DNA from: an uncultured Pseudomonadota bacterium
GTDB lineage: Bacteria > Myxococcota_A > UBA796 > SXON01
DNA: 64,000 bases
NCBI GenBank assembly: GCA_903844155.1
Contig: CAIMSU010000343.1
Location: forward strand, 1 to 64,000
Reading direction: 5' to 3'
Shown: positions 53,166 to 61,534 of the stretch, piece after piece
Numbering within the stretch: position 1 is the stretch's first letter
How the letters are laid out: each line of letters opens with the position of its first letter
Position numbers and translations under genes: made by a program
The notes under the pieces: model-generated
Database searches by the model: none
Told to the model about the DNA's origin: nothing
Seen by the model: the letters and a program-made list of their open reading frames with translations, nothing else

Positions 53166-54014
53166 CTACGAGATCGTGATGCCGTGGTGCGCGATGGTGA
53201 TGCTCTCGATCGCGAGGTCGGCCCCGTTCGCGTTCAGCGACGGACCCTCCCAGCTCACCGGCCACGCGTTGATGAAGTCGAACCGGCGCACTTCTTCCAT
53301 TTCCATATTGTACATCACGATGGCCCCATTTCGGCGCTGATCCTTGCTGAACTCGTCCTGCAGGATCTCGTTGCGCCACTCAAGAAGCGTGGTATCGGAC
53401 GTGGTGCCGTACTTCAACGTGATGTTTTCCCAGCGCGACTGCCCGGGGAACTTGTGGACGCGGAAGTTCTGCCCGCCTTCTTCGATCTCGACGACGGTCG
53501 TGGTGGACTTCAGCCCGGAACACTCCCGGAACTGTGCAACTTCGACCGTCGGCGTACCGGTGCCCCCGGTGTTCAGCAGAAGTCCGAACAGGAAACCGCC
53601 CTCAGGATCGGCGACGCGCGGGCTGTTCTCCCCGGCGGTGGACTTGATCGACGAGCTGGCGCGATGAAGGCCGTCTCCCGCGGAGGTGCCGAGCTTGTAC
53701 TTCTGGGTTGGATCGCCGAAATCCACGGAGCTTGGGGACTTCAGCGAGAAGGTGCGAGGCGACTCGGCCGGGGAATTGTTGGCACCCAGCGACGGCTGGC
53801 TGCCCGCACGCCCCTGGCCCGCGCCCGCGCCACCGACCCCGGCGGTGGTCTTGTGGTGGGACGACGGCACACCGCCGCCCTTGCCGGGACCGCCCTCGCC
53901 CTTGGTGCTCTTGTTGTGGGAAGCGGGCACGCCGCCGCCCTTTCCCGCGCCGCCCGAAAAGCTCGGCGTCCCTTGTCCACCGCGACCGCCGCCGCGACCT
54001 TTCCAGTCTGCCAT
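53166..54014 (-). CDS. eCIS inner tube protein with Gly-rich N-terminal extension
   Basis: 282 residues. The C-terminal ~160 residues form the tube domain: VEVAQFRECSGLKSTTTVVE, HKFPGQSRWENITLKYGTT and FINAWPVSWEGPSLNANGAD, the T4 gp19/Afp1-5 pattern. The N-terminal ~110 residues are an unusual Gly/Lys/Ser-rich extension. It contains two 20-residue repeats (21-40 and 41-60), each with GKGGGVP then SH, a further N or H, K and T-rich residues. In assembled tubes the extension would project into the lumen or outside. It is the only tube gene here, 17 bases after the second sheath gene. Confidence 0.92.
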   Translation of the reverse strand: MADWKGRGGGRGGQGTPSFSGGAGKGGGVPASHNKSTKGEGGPGKGGGVPSSHHKTTAGVGGAGAGQGRAGSQPSLGANNSPAESPRTFSLKSPSSVDFGDPTQKYKLGTSAGDGLHRASSSIKSTAGENSPRVADPEGGFLFGLLLNTGGTGTPTVEVAQFRECSGLKSTTTVVEIEEGGQNFRVHKFPGQSRWENITLKYGTTSDTTLLEWRNEILQDEFSKDQRRNGAIVMYNMEMEEVRRFDFINAWPVSWEGPSLNANGADLAIESITIAHHGITIS

Positions 54015-54031
54015 GGTCTACCTCGCTTTTT

Positions 54032-55222
54032 TCAGGACCCCGGAGCACCGAGGCGTAGGTCGATGAAGATCCGCTCCGTCGTTCCGACGGGTCGGAGTCG
54101 AACATACACGTTTAGTTGTCCGCTGTCGCGGGCGACCATCGGGTTGTTGACCTGACTGCATTCTACAGAATATTCGAGTCCCGGTCGATCTCCAGCCAAC
54201 AAACCCGCCGTCCAGAACTCTTCGAGGCGAACAAGGCAATCGCGCTCGATCAACTTCCATAATCCCTGGCTGTTGACCTCAAAGACTGCCCACTCGGTGT
54301 CGCGACGGAGCTGTTCGGTCACCGCGGAAACCGTTCGGCGCGCGTTGATGAAGAGCCAGCGCGGCTCGAGCGAGAGCGTTCTCGCGCCCCAGATCACCAC
54401 GCCTCGGCCCGGCTGGATGACGAACGGGTTGATCCCCGACTCGCCGATGATGCCGGATTCGGTCCAGTCCAGCTCCACCTCGGTGTGGGTGATGCCGAGG
54501 AGGGGAAGGTTCGCGGGCGGCCAGCCGACGCCCCAGGGCGGTCGCGTGAGCTCGTTGCGCGCGTAGGCGCCCATGACGGCGCCGGATGGCGGAAAAAGCG
54601 CGTCCCCAGCGCGTAACCAGGGGTAGTAGACCGCGCCGAAGGCCTTGTGCTCGGGCTTGCGCTGCTGAAAATCCCGGCACCAGCGCAGCAGCAGGTCGCC
54701 GTGCAGGCCGCGTGGCGCGTCCAGGATCAGGAAGCGGTTCGTCATGTGCTGGCAATGCTCCAGCAGGACCTCGTAGAGCTCGTCCGCGTCGCTGCGGACG
54801 GCCCCGGAGCGCAGCACCTCGCACCTCAGGTAGGCCGCGGCGGGGCAGGCGATGATCGCGATGTCGTCCTCCGCGCGCAATCTGTCAAAAATCGGCTTGA
54901 GCGGTCCATCATCCGGGTTTGGCGCCTTCAGATCCGAGTCGTCGTCGATGCAGACGGCGAAGAGGTGCACCTCGTCGCCGCCATTCTCGAAGAAGCACTT
55001 CGCGGCGCGGCGGCTCGGCCCGTCGAACAACAGCTCCTGCGGGTGCTCGATCAGCTCGGCGTAGCGGCGGAGCGTGACCTCGACAAAGTCGCCTGCGCTT
55101 GCCCCTTCTGGCCACTCCATGCGCCGCATGAACCCGATGATGCCGCCAACGTCGCAGCGCACATGTCCGGATTGCCGGGCTGGAAGGCTGCGGTGCTCAA
55201 CGCTGACGCCGGGCCTGGACAT
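54032..55222 (-). CDS. Second, shorter tail-sheath protein of the eCIS
   Basis: 396 residues from the ATG at 55222 (MSRPGVSVEHRSLPARQSGH). The typical sheath N-terminus (GVSVEHRSLP) is followed by the subtilisin-like core (DGDLLLRWCRDFQQ-like region; FGAVYYPWLRAGDALFPPSG). The conserved C-terminal sheath domain follows: GRGVVIWGARTLSLEPRWLF, NARRTVSAVTEQLRRDTEWA and VFEVNSQGLWKLIERDCLVR. It aligns with the longer sheath encoded at 55982-57787 but lacks about 200 residues of insertion. eCIS often carry two or three sheath paralogues, the minor ones near cap or baseplate. Confidence 0.88.
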   Translation of the reverse strand: MSRPGVSVEHRSLPARQSGHVRCDVGGIIGFMRRMEWPEGASAGDFVEVTLRRYAELIEHPQELLFDGPSRRAAKCFFENGGDEVHLFAVCIDDDSDLKAPNPDDGPLKPIFDRLRAEDDIAIIACPAAAYLRCEVLRSGAVRSDADELYEVLLEHCQHMTNRFLILDAPRGLHGDLLLRWCRDFQQRKPEHKAFGAVYYPWLRAGDALFPPSGAVMGAYARNELTRPPWGVGWPPANLPLLGITHTEVELDWTESGIIGESGINPFVIQPGRGVVIWGARTLSLEPRWLFINARRTVSAVTEQLRRDTEWAVFEVNSQGLWKLIERDCLVRLEEFWTAGLLAGDRPGLEYSVECSQVNNPMVARDSGQLNVYVRLRPVGTTERIFIDLRLGAPGS

Positions 55223-55336
55223 CAGCGCGCCTGCGTGGGGTTGGCGCGGCGTTCCGCATGCGCCTTGCACGAGCGCGAGGCCGGCCGCAAGCGGGTAGCA
55301 GCCGCCCAAGGGATCCGGGACGACCCGCGCAGGGGC

Positions 55337-55549
55337 CTATTTCGGCGCGTTGATCTTCTCATTGATCGAGGAAATCTCCTTGACCCAGGCGTGGCGCTCC
55401 TTGTGGGTGAGGTCGAGGCAGGCGTCGCGGCTCCAGTGAAAGTGGTAGGCGATGAACGCTACCTCCTTGAACACATTTTCCAAGGGGTAGCTTACGATTC
55501 CCCCAGGCGGCCGAACTCCTTGTCGAACTTGGCGCCGCACTCCGGGCAT
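55337..55549 (-). CDS. DUF6760 family eCIS protein
   Basis: Up to 70 residues. The conserved part is YPLENVFKEVAFIAYHFHW then LDLTHKERHAWVKEISSINE, as in small proteins found in eCIS operons beside the tail assembly gene. The ATG at 55549 overlaps the upstream gene by 58 bases. Family members usually begin just before the YPL segment, so the real start may be the ATC near 55498 or TTG 55483. It is probably a small baseplate or assembly factor of unknown role. Confidence 0.75.
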   Translation of the reverse strand: MPGVRRQVRQGVRPPGGIVSYPLENVFKEVAFIAYHFHWSRDACLDLTHKERHAWVKEISSINEKINAPK

Positions 55550-55857
55550 GTGACCTGGATGACCGCTTCGTCTTCGTTGATGCGGTTGTACATTTCTTCG
55601 AGAAAGCGCAGGTCGCCCGCGAACAAGTTCTCGATGACGCCCGTGTTGATCTCGGGCAGGGTGCCGAGGCGCGTCATGACGCGCGAGAGCAGCACGATGA
55701 TGAGGTAGGCGCGATTGCGCTGGACGCGCATGTCGTTGAGCGGGACGATCTCGTCCTTCGCGTTCGCGAGGCGCATGATGCCTTCGCGGTGGAGCGTGCC
55801 GTCCTTGTCCACGTAGCCGCGGGGGAGGATGAATTCGTATTCGGTCTTCAGTTCCAT
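55492..55857 (-). CDS. Phage-tail-assembly-like protein of the eCIS
   Basis: 121 residues. MELKTEYEFILPRGYVDKDG then THREGIMRLANAKDEIVPLN is conserved in eCIS and tail operons. The C-terminus has VTCPECGAKFDKEF, one Cys pair of a possible zinc ribbon. Proteins of this type are thought to chaperone tube or sheath assembly. It lies 124 bases after the major sheath gene; that gap shows GC-rich inverted repeats but no gene. The downstream DUF6760 gene overlaps its end. Confidence 0.82.
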   Translation of the reverse strand: MELKTEYEFILPRGYVDKDGTLHREGIMRLANAKDEIVPLNDMRVQRNRAYLIIVLLSRVMTRLGTLPEINTGVIENLFAGDLRFLEEMYNRINEDEAVIQVTCPECGAKFDKEFGRLGES

Positions 55858-55981
55858 GGCGGACTCCGCGGGTCAGGGCGCCGAGCGGCGCGAAAGCCGC
55901 CCGACCGCGAAAACGGCCGGGCGTAGGGGGAGAAGGGCCGAAGCGCGGTGGCCTGCGCTCCGACCCGGAAAACGCGAGGGG

Positions 55982-57787
55982 CTAGTCCTCGATGAGGGCG
56001 CCGCCATCCCACTGGCCGATCGAGAAGATCACGAACTCCGCCGGCTTGACTGGGCAGATTCCGATCTGGACGTTGACCTGGCCCGCGTCGATGAGGTAGC
56101 GGGGGTTGGTCTCGTCGTCGCACTTCACGTAGAAGGCTTCCTCGGCGGTCGTGCCGAAGAGCGCGCCCGAGCGCCAGACGCGCATGAGGTAGGCGCGCAC
56201 GTCGCGCGTGAGCTTCTTCCAGAGCGAGTGATCGTTGGGCTCGAACACCGCCCACTGGCTGCCGATCATGATGGACTGCTCGACCATGATGAAGAGCCGG
56301 CGGACGTTGATGTACTTCCACGAGGGGTCGGACATCGTGCCGAGCGTGCGCGCGCCCCAGACGCGGATGCCGCGATCCTTGAAGATGCGGATCGCGTTGA
56401 TACCGCGGTCGTTGTACTGGCCCTGCTCCAGCCGGTTGATGTTCTGCGAGAGGCCGGTGATGCCCATGCAGATCTCGTTCGCGGGCGCCTTGTGCACACC
56501 GCGCTCGGTGTCGACGCGCGCGTAGATGCCCGCGACGTGACCGGAGGGCGGCACGAACAGCTCGTTCTTCTCGGTCTTGATGAGCTTGCGGCGATTCGGC
56601 CCGGTGACGCGCAGGTGCGCCTGCGTGTGGTCGCCGGTGAACCAGCTCGGCTTGGTGACCTTGACCCACGGTACGTACAACGCGCCGTAGCCCTTGTTGG
56701 ACGCCGGGATGTCCATGTTGCCATCGGAGACGATCGGACCGTCCAGGATCGCGAAGCGGTCCTTGCGGACCTCGCAGAGCTCGAGCATCTCGCGCTGCTG
56801 GTGGGTCATCAGGCCGGGGGCGACCATGAGGGCCATGTCGTCGACGTCGTCGAACGCGTAGAGGCCGAGCTTGTCCGCCTGGTTCTCACGGATGGAGGAC
56901 GCGAGGTCCTGCGTGCCCATGAGGTAGACGTAGGACTTGCCGCCGCCGTTGTCGTAGAAGCCGTTGACGCCCGCCACGAAGTTGAAGACCGAAGGGGTGG
57001 AGAGCCAGTCGCGGAACTCCTTCTTCAGCGCGTCGTCCGAGCCGAGGGCCTCGTACACGGCGTCTGCCGCATCGTCCGGATCGGCGATGGCCTTGCCGAC
57101 CAGCTCCTCGACCGGGCGCGTCTCGATGAGGTACTGCGCGAAGTAGCTCTGGAGCCAGCGGAAGAATTCCGCCTTGTTGGTGATCGCGACCGGCGGCACC
57201 GAGTACTCGGAGCGCAGCGCGGTGCCTTCCGTCGACTTGACCTCGTATCCGTAGGCCGCGAGCACGTCCGCCGCGGTCTTGGGGTTGGCCTTGGTGAGCG
57301 GGAAGGTCTCGTGCAGCTTGTTGAGGAGATCCTCGACCGCCTGGTCCGAGTCGGTGACGATCTTGCCTTCAAGCGAGATGTTCACTTCCGGCAGCTCGAG
57401 CGACTTCTCGGCGTAGGTGATCTTGACGCGGCCCTTGGTGCCGGCCTCGAACTTCGGGGCGGCGGCGCCGGCCTTCGGTGCGCCGTACAGCTCCATGTAC
57501 TTCTTGACGTCCTTGACATTCTTGGCGCCGAGCTTGAAGGCCTGCGTGAGCGCGGTGGTCGCCTCCACGGCGTCGCCCTTGATGCCGCCCTTCTCGTCGA
57601 CAAGCTGCGGGACGACCTTGCCGCGGAGCTGGCGCTTGCCGTCCGAGCCGGTGATCGCGATCGCGTCGTTGGGTGGGCGGAACTCAAACAGGCCGATGAA
57701 GCCGGGAGTGCTGGTGGAGACGGAAGAGATCGGCTTCGGGCCCGAGTCCACTTCACGGATGTATACGCCTGGGGTATGGTATTCCAT
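55982..57787 (-). CDS. Major tail-sheath protein of the eCIS
   Basis: 601 residues. MEYHTPGVYIREVDSGPKPI is the universal sheath N-terminus (PGVYxxE). The middle holds an insertion of about 180 residues and the conserved DMALMVAPGLMTHQQREMLE and PASNKGYGALYVPWVKV. The C-terminal domain has GIRVWGARTLGTMSDPSWKY, INVRRLFIMVEQSIMIGSQW and FSIGQWDGGALIED. This is the contractile outer sheath that drives the tube. It lies six bases after the DUF4255 gene. It is the best-conserved marker showing that the cluster is a contractile system. Confidence 0.96.
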   Translation of the reverse strand: MEYHTPGVYIREVDSGPKPISSVSTSTPGFIGLFEFRPPNDAIAITGSDGKRQLRGKVVPQLVDEKGGIKGDAVEATTALTQAFKLGAKNVKDVKKYMELYGAPKAGAAAPKFEAGTKGRVKITYAEKSLELPEVNISLEGKIVTDSDQAVEDLLNKLHETFPLTKANPKTAADVLAAYGYEVKSTEGTALRSEYSVPPVAITNKAEFFRWLQSYFAQYLIETRPVEELVGKAIADPDDAADAVYEALGSDDALKKEFRDWLSTPSVFNFVAGVNGFYDNGGGKSYVYLMGTQDLASSIRENQADKLGLYAFDDVDDMALMVAPGLMTHQQREMLELCEVRKDRFAILDGPIVSDGNMDIPASNKGYGALYVPWVKVTKPSWFTGDHTQAHLRVTGPNRRKLIKTEKNELFVPPSGHVAGIYARVDTERGVHKAPANEICMGITGLSQNINRLEQGQYNDRGINAIRIFKDRGIRVWGARTLGTMSDPSWKYINVRRLFIMVEQSIMIGSQWAVFEPNDHSLWKKLTRDVRAYLMRVWRSGALFGTTAEEAFYVKCDDETNPRYLIDAGQVNVQIGICPVKPAEFVIFSIGQWDGGALIED

Positions 57788-57793
57788 TTTTGC

Positions 57794-58684
57794 TCATTCC
57801 TCAGATTCATTCTCTGAATCCGCAAGCTTGCGGACCAGGTACTGTTTGGGGCCGGGGGCCGTTGTGGGACTGGGAAGGGGCCGACCGGCGCGGACGCGAC
57901 CGTTCGGGGACTGGTTGGTTGGGGACTCGGGACGGGGTTCAGTGGATTGGATTCGGCCCATCTTGATGGATGTGCCGCCATGACTCTTGAAGAGCGAACC
58001 ATCTAACGCCACTCGGGCGCGGTACGTCAAGAAGGGGCGGTAGGGGGCCTCATGAAGTGTAAAAAGGTTGATGGCATCACCAACGGTCAGGTCGTCGACC
58101 AGCGAGAGCGACACCTTCTCGATCTGTAGCCCGTCTTCGTCCTCTTCGATGATCTCGCCCTCGCCGTTCGGGGCGCGCGCGGCGTTCATGTTCGTGGGCG
58201 ACCAGGGGCGGCCGAGGCTGTCGACCTCGCGCCCGTCCGGCAGCATGAAGCGGCGCGGACGGTAGATCAGGTGGGTGGCCTCGTTCAGCCGCAGCATCAT
58301 CCAGCCGAGCAGACGTTCGGCGTCGGAGCGGAACTTGGAGTGGACGGCGAGCATGTAGAAGAGATCAACGAGGATCGGCGGCCGATGGTAGTAGACCTCG
58401 CCCCCCTTCTCGGGGTCGTCCTTCACGAACACGGGCGCCTGACGGAACCGCTTCACGTTGATGAGGTTCGGGTTCTGCCCGACCCGGTACATGTAGATGT
58501 AGAGGATCTCCTCTCGGTCCTTCGGGACGAATTTCATCTCCTCCTCGATGCGCGGCCGCATTTCGCCGATGTTGTAGCCGTCGAGCAGGAAGCGGTGGAG
58601 CGCCTCGGTCGTCTCCCCGATCACGCTGCGGCCCGACATCGGGCCAGCCTGTCCGTTGAGGTTCGCCTCCTCCCTTGGGTTCAT
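57794..58684 (-). CDS. DUF4255 (Pvc16/Afp16-like) eCIS tail terminator
   Basis: 296 residues. VIGETTEALHRFLLDGYNIG near the start and PPILVDLFYMLAVHSKFRSD then AERLLGWMMLRL are typical of DUF4255, the cap that stops tube and sheath growth at the end far from the baseplate. The last ~70 residues are a Pro/Ser-rich tail. The ATG at 58684 overlaps the upstream stop codon as ATGA, which supports this start over the internal Met16. Position just before the sheath gene is normal for eCIS. Confidence 0.92.
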   Translation of the reverse strand: MNPREEANLNGQAGPMSGRSVIGETTEALHRFLLDGYNIGEMRPRIEEEMKFVPKDREEILYIYMYRVGQNPNLINVKRFRQAPVFVKDDPEKGGEVYYHRPPILVDLFYMLAVHSKFRSDAERLLGWMMLRLNEATHLIYRPRRFMLPDGREVDSLGRPWSPTNMNAARAPNGEGEIIEEDEDGLQIEKVSLSLVDDLTVGDAINLFTLHEAPYRPFLTYRARVALDGSLFKSHGGTSIKMGRIQSTEPRPESPTNQSPNGRVRAGRPLPSPTTAPGPKQYLVRKLADSENESEE

Positions 58685-59181
58685 TCGGGGTCACCGGACG
58701 GGGCGACGCGAGCGCGAGGCTCGGCCGCACCGGGCTCGGACGGGATCAGGTCCCAGCGGGACGGGCGGACGGTGAAGGGCAAGGGGCGCGACTCGACCGC
58801 CGAAGTAGACCGCACTATCCGCCGTTCTGCAAGGGCAGCCCGAACATCGCCATGCCAGTCCACCCGCGCCGCGCGGACGCCGGGAGTGGCATCCTCCCCT
58901 CGGTAATTGACCTTCTTGCCGCGCGCGAGGTCGAGCGCGTAGGGGTGACGGACGAGGCGAATCAGCAGCGGCGCGTTCGGCTTTGGCTCCGCGGTGCGCG
59001 TCGTCATCCGCACGGTGGGGCTGCGGAGCTCCTTGGAGTCGCGCGCGGGCACTGGGGACGGGCGGTCGAGGGGACGATCACGCTCCAGCCGTTTTGCCAT
59101 TCCGGGGCGCTCAACACCGATGTTCTCGCCCGGGATCGCCCGTTGGAGACGATCAGCGGGGGACGGCAACGGCGTCGACAT
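58681..59181 (-). CDS. Unrecognised protein at the start of the eCIS operon
   Basis: 166 residues. No family was recognised. The N-terminal third is basic and Pro/Arg-rich (MSTPLPSPADRLQRAIPGEN; LERDRPLDRPSPVPARDSKE). The middle has LLIRLVRHPYALDLARGKKV then NYRGEDATPG, and the end is Pro-rich. It lies nine bases after the small TPR-like gene and overlaps the DUF4255 gene by ATGA, so it is almost certainly part of the eCIS operon. It may be a lineage-specific accessory. Confidence 0.6.
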   Translation of the reverse strand: MSTPLPSPADRLQRAIPGENIGVERPGMAKRLERDRPLDRPSPVPARDSKELRSPTVRMTTRTAEPKPNAPLLIRLVRHPYALDLARGKKVNYRGEDATPGVRAARVDWHGDVRAALAERRIVRSTSAVESRPLPFTVRPSRWDLIPSEPGAAEPRARVAPSGDPE

Positions 59182-59190
59182 CGCCCCCCG

Positions 59191-59490
59191 TTATCCCGAC
59201 TTGCGAGAAAACCACGCGCGCAAGCCGGTTCGTCCGCGCGGCACACCAACGCCGAGCTCGCGGAGCCGCACGCGGGCGATGTCCAGCGTTTGATCCAGGT
59301 GCAGCGCTTCCCGAAAGTGGCGTCCCGCCTGCTCGAATTGTCCGTTTGACATGCACAGGCCGGCGAGCTCCAGGTGCAGGGTCGCCCGTTTGATCGGGTC
59401 GCCCTCATGCAGGAGCCGGACGTGGAGGTCTGCCTGCCGCGTGGCGCCATGGGATGGGGAGCCGGGCCCGTGTGGAGCGTGCGTGTCCAT
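59191..59490 (-). CDS. Small TPR-like protein heading the eCIS operon
   Basis: 99 residues. ATLHLELAGLCMSNGQFEQA then GRHFREALHLDQTLDIARVR matches one and a half tetratricopeptide-repeat helices. The N-terminus is Gly/Pro/His-rich. It could bind an eCIS protein as an adaptor or chaperone, but this is inferred from position. It is the first gene of the operon, 118 bases downstream of the glycosyltransferase stop codon. Confidence 0.55.
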   Translation of the reverse strand: MDTHAPHGPGSPSHGATRQADLHVRLLHEGDPIKRATLHLELAGLCMSNGQFEQAGRHFREALHLDQTLDIARVRLRELGVGVPRGRTGLRAWFSRKSG

Positions 59491-59546
59491 CCGTGAATCG
59501 TCTCCGGGCAGGCTGGCCCGAGCGAGGTGCCCGGCCGTGTGCCGGA

Positions 59547-59590
59547 ATTATGGGTTTGCGGTGACGGGAAGGAAACAGCATTCCGTCAAG
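59547..59590 (-). promoter_or_regulatory. Possible promoter region of the eCIS operon
   Basis: On the minus strand CATAAT (59547-59552) is a reasonable -10 hexamer about 57 bases before the first gene. A TTGACG (59585-59590) lies further upstream but at 32 bases' spacing, too far to pair with it. The gap is A/T-richer than its surroundings. A promoter is expected here by position. Confidence 0.3.
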
Positions 59591-59608
59591 AATCCGCAAG
59601 GATCGCGT

Positions 59609-60649
59609 TCACCACGGCGTCGCAGTCGGGGCCAGCTCCGCGTACAACGCGGCATACCGCCTCGCGCATGCGGCCAGCGAAAAAAGTGCTGCGCGCGCGC
59701 GTCCGGCGTCGGCGAGGCGGGCCCGCTCTGGCGCGTCCGCGAGGAGGCGGACGAGGGCATCGCGTAGCGCATCGGGGTCGTCCTTCGGGACGAGGACCCC
59801 GGCGTCTCCGATCAGCTCCGCCAGGCCGTCCACGTTGGAGGCGACCACTGGAACGCCGGCCGTCATCCCTTCCAGCGCCGCCAGCCCGAAGCCCTCCCAC
59901 CGGCTTGGAACCACCAGAATGTCGGAATCGGCGAGGAGGTCGGGGATGTCGTCGCGCGGGCCCAGCCAGTCGACCGTGGCGGTTCCGCCGGGAACGGCGA
60001 CGGTCCGGACGCCGCGATGGGTCGACCGCCCCGCGATGCGCAGGTGGGTGCCCGCGGGCAGGGCCCGAACCAGGACGTCGAACCCCTTCTGGGGGACATC
60101 GCGACCGATGGCGAGCAGGCGCGTCGCGGGGCCGGTCGACGGGCGGGAAAAGCGGGCGAGGTCGATGCCGTTGGGGATGACGACGGCGTGCGGGTGATGG
60201 ATGTGCTCGTGCGCCTCGGCGTAGCGGCGGGCCGCTTCGGAGACGTAGACGAGCCGGTCGGATGACGACGCCATGCCGCGCTTGATCCAGGTGCGCGTCG
60301 CGTTTTCGTCGCGGTTGAGGTTGTGCTCGGTGGTCACGACGGGTTTTCGGGCGATGCGGGCGGCCGGTCGCCCCCAGGTGTCGCCCGCGAACAGGTGGGT
60401 GTGGACGATGTCGAAGCCGTGCGCCAGGCGCGTGAGTTCAAGGATCGCGGCGAATCCGGATGTTCCGCGGGCGCGCGCGCCCCGGTGCACCCGCACTCCC
60501 GCGCGGCGGTAGTCTTCGGCGAGATCGTCTGGTTGCGCGTGCACCGTAGCCACCTCCTGGTGCACGAGTCCCTCCCGGCACAGGCCGAGGACGAGCCGCT
60601 CCGCGCCGCCGCCGGAGAGGTCACAGAGGACGTGGAGGACGCGGATCAA
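59609..60649 (-). CDS. Glycosyltransferase family 4-type (GT-B) enzyme
   Basis: 346 residues from TTG 60649, overlapping the upstream stop as TTGA. LIRVLHVLCDLSGGGAERLV is the N-terminal donor-site glycine loop of GT4 enzymes. FDIVHTHLFAGDTWGR, VVIPNGIDLARF, LLAIGRDVPQKGFDVLVRAL and the C-terminal VVPSRWEGFGLAALEGMTAG with the EGFGLxxLE motif are all family features. It transfers a sugar from an activated donor to a polysaccharide or lipid acceptor on the cytoplasmic side. No other surface-polysaccharide gene is adjacent, so the acceptor is unknown. Confidence 0.93.
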   Translation of the reverse strand: MIRVLHVLCDLSGGGAERLVLGLCREGLVHQEVATVHAQPDDLAEDYRRAGVRVHRGARARGTSGFAAILELTRLAHGFDIVHTHLFAGDTWGRPAARIARKPVVTTEHNLNRDENATRTWIKRGMASSSDRLVYVSEAARRYAEAHEHIHHPHAVVIPNGIDLARFSRPSTGPATRLLAIGRDVPQKGFDVLVRALPAGTHLRIAGRSTHRGVRTVAVPGGTATVDWLGPRDDIPDLLADSDILVVPSRWEGFGLAALEGMTAGVPVVASNVDGLAELIGDAGVLVPKDDPDALRDALVRLLADAPERARLADAGRARAALFSLAACARRYAALYAELAPTATPW

Positions 60650-61209
60650 CGCGCCGGGGGCCGTACCGCGTAGACGGCCAGATAGATGTCGTGCAACGCC
60701 AGATAGGGTGCCAGCGGCTCTTCGACGACCTGCCCCGCGTAGTGATCGCCGACGATGAAGTCGTGGTCGGGGCCGCCGCTGTACATGCCCATGTGCGCGA
60801 CCCAAAGGGGCACGTCCTGGAGCGTGACGAGGGCGGGTTCGCGGGGGTTTTCGGCGTCGGAGAGAAAAAAGATGACGTCGCCGGGCTGGAAGAGCGACAG
60901 ATCGAGCGTGCGGGAGGCGGCGGGCGACAAGCCGGGGATTGGCGTGCCAAGTTGGCGTTTCGCGACGATCTCGGTCGGGTTCACGGACAACGATTGCCAG
61001 GGCCCCCGGCCGGCGTCCGTCCAGGCGAGGAACACGAGCCCCATGCAGTCGAGATCGGGGCCTCGCGCGCCGAAGGTGTAGAGGCGACCGAGGTAGTTGC
61101 GGGCCGCGCTGACCAAGGTCGGGTCACCGACCGCCTCGTCGAGGGCAGGGGTAGTGTCCGGCGCGAACGCGCATCCTGGGACCAGGGACCAGAGGAGGAG
61201 ACAGCCCAC
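60646..61209 (-). CDS. NlpC/P60-like lipoprotein
   Basis: 187 residues from GTG 61209. MGCLLLWSLVPGCAFAPDTT is a lipoprotein signal with Cys13 (Cys3 less likely). RNYLGRLYTFGARGPDLDCM then GLVFLAW gives the active-site Cys of an NlpC/P60-type fold. FQPGDVIFFL, PLWVAHMGMYSGG (catalytic His) and IVGDHYAGQVVEE complete it. Such proteins cut cell-wall peptides. Overlap with the glycosyltransferase start suggests a shared operon with an envelope role. A DUF1287 or DUF1460-type amidase is an alternative assignment. Confidence 0.75.
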   Translation of the reverse strand: MGCLLLWSLVPGCAFAPDTTPALDEAVGDPTLVSAARNYLGRLYTFGARGPDLDCMGLVFLAWTDAGRGPWQSLSVNPTEIVAKRQLGTPIPGLSPAASRTLDLSLFQPGDVIFFLSDAENPREPALVTLQDVPLWVAHMGMYSGGPDHDFIVGDHYAGQVVEEPLAPYLALHDIYLAVYAVRPPAR

Positions 61210-61350
61210 CCTCCGACTGTAACGGCCCGTGCGCCGCGTGCGCCCGCTGTCGGTGGCACGACTCTTGCTTCAGCTATTGACGCTGCTGCCCCGTCGTCCG
61301 CGCTCGCAGGCGACATCCTCCCCGCTGAAATCCCCCGGAGTCTCCCCACC

Positions 61351-61533
61351 ATGGCCCGCTCGCTCACCGTCAAGCACGAAGAAAAGCTTGGAACTTCCAG
61401 CCTCCTCAACTCGTTCCTCCTCGTCACCCTGGCGTGGATGATCGCCGGCGCGATCTTCGCGAGCGCGAACGAGGCGTCGGCCGCTGCGGACGGGTCGACC
61501 TCGACCATCGACGCGACCGTCTTCACGCCCTAG
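61351..61533 (+). CDS. Small single-pass membrane protein
   Basis: 60 residues: MARSLTVKHEEKLGTSSLLN, a hydrophobic segment SFLLVTLAWMIAGAIFASAN, and a short acidic/Ala-Thr tail. No family was recognised. Its ATG follows a GGAG sequence 14 bases away. Low conservation cannot be excluded, but its composition is protein-like and it is followed by a hairpin. Confidence 0.45.
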   Translation: MARSLTVKHEEKLGTSSLLNSFLLVTLAWMIAGAIFASANEASAAADGSTSTIDATVFTP

Positions 61534-61534
61534 G

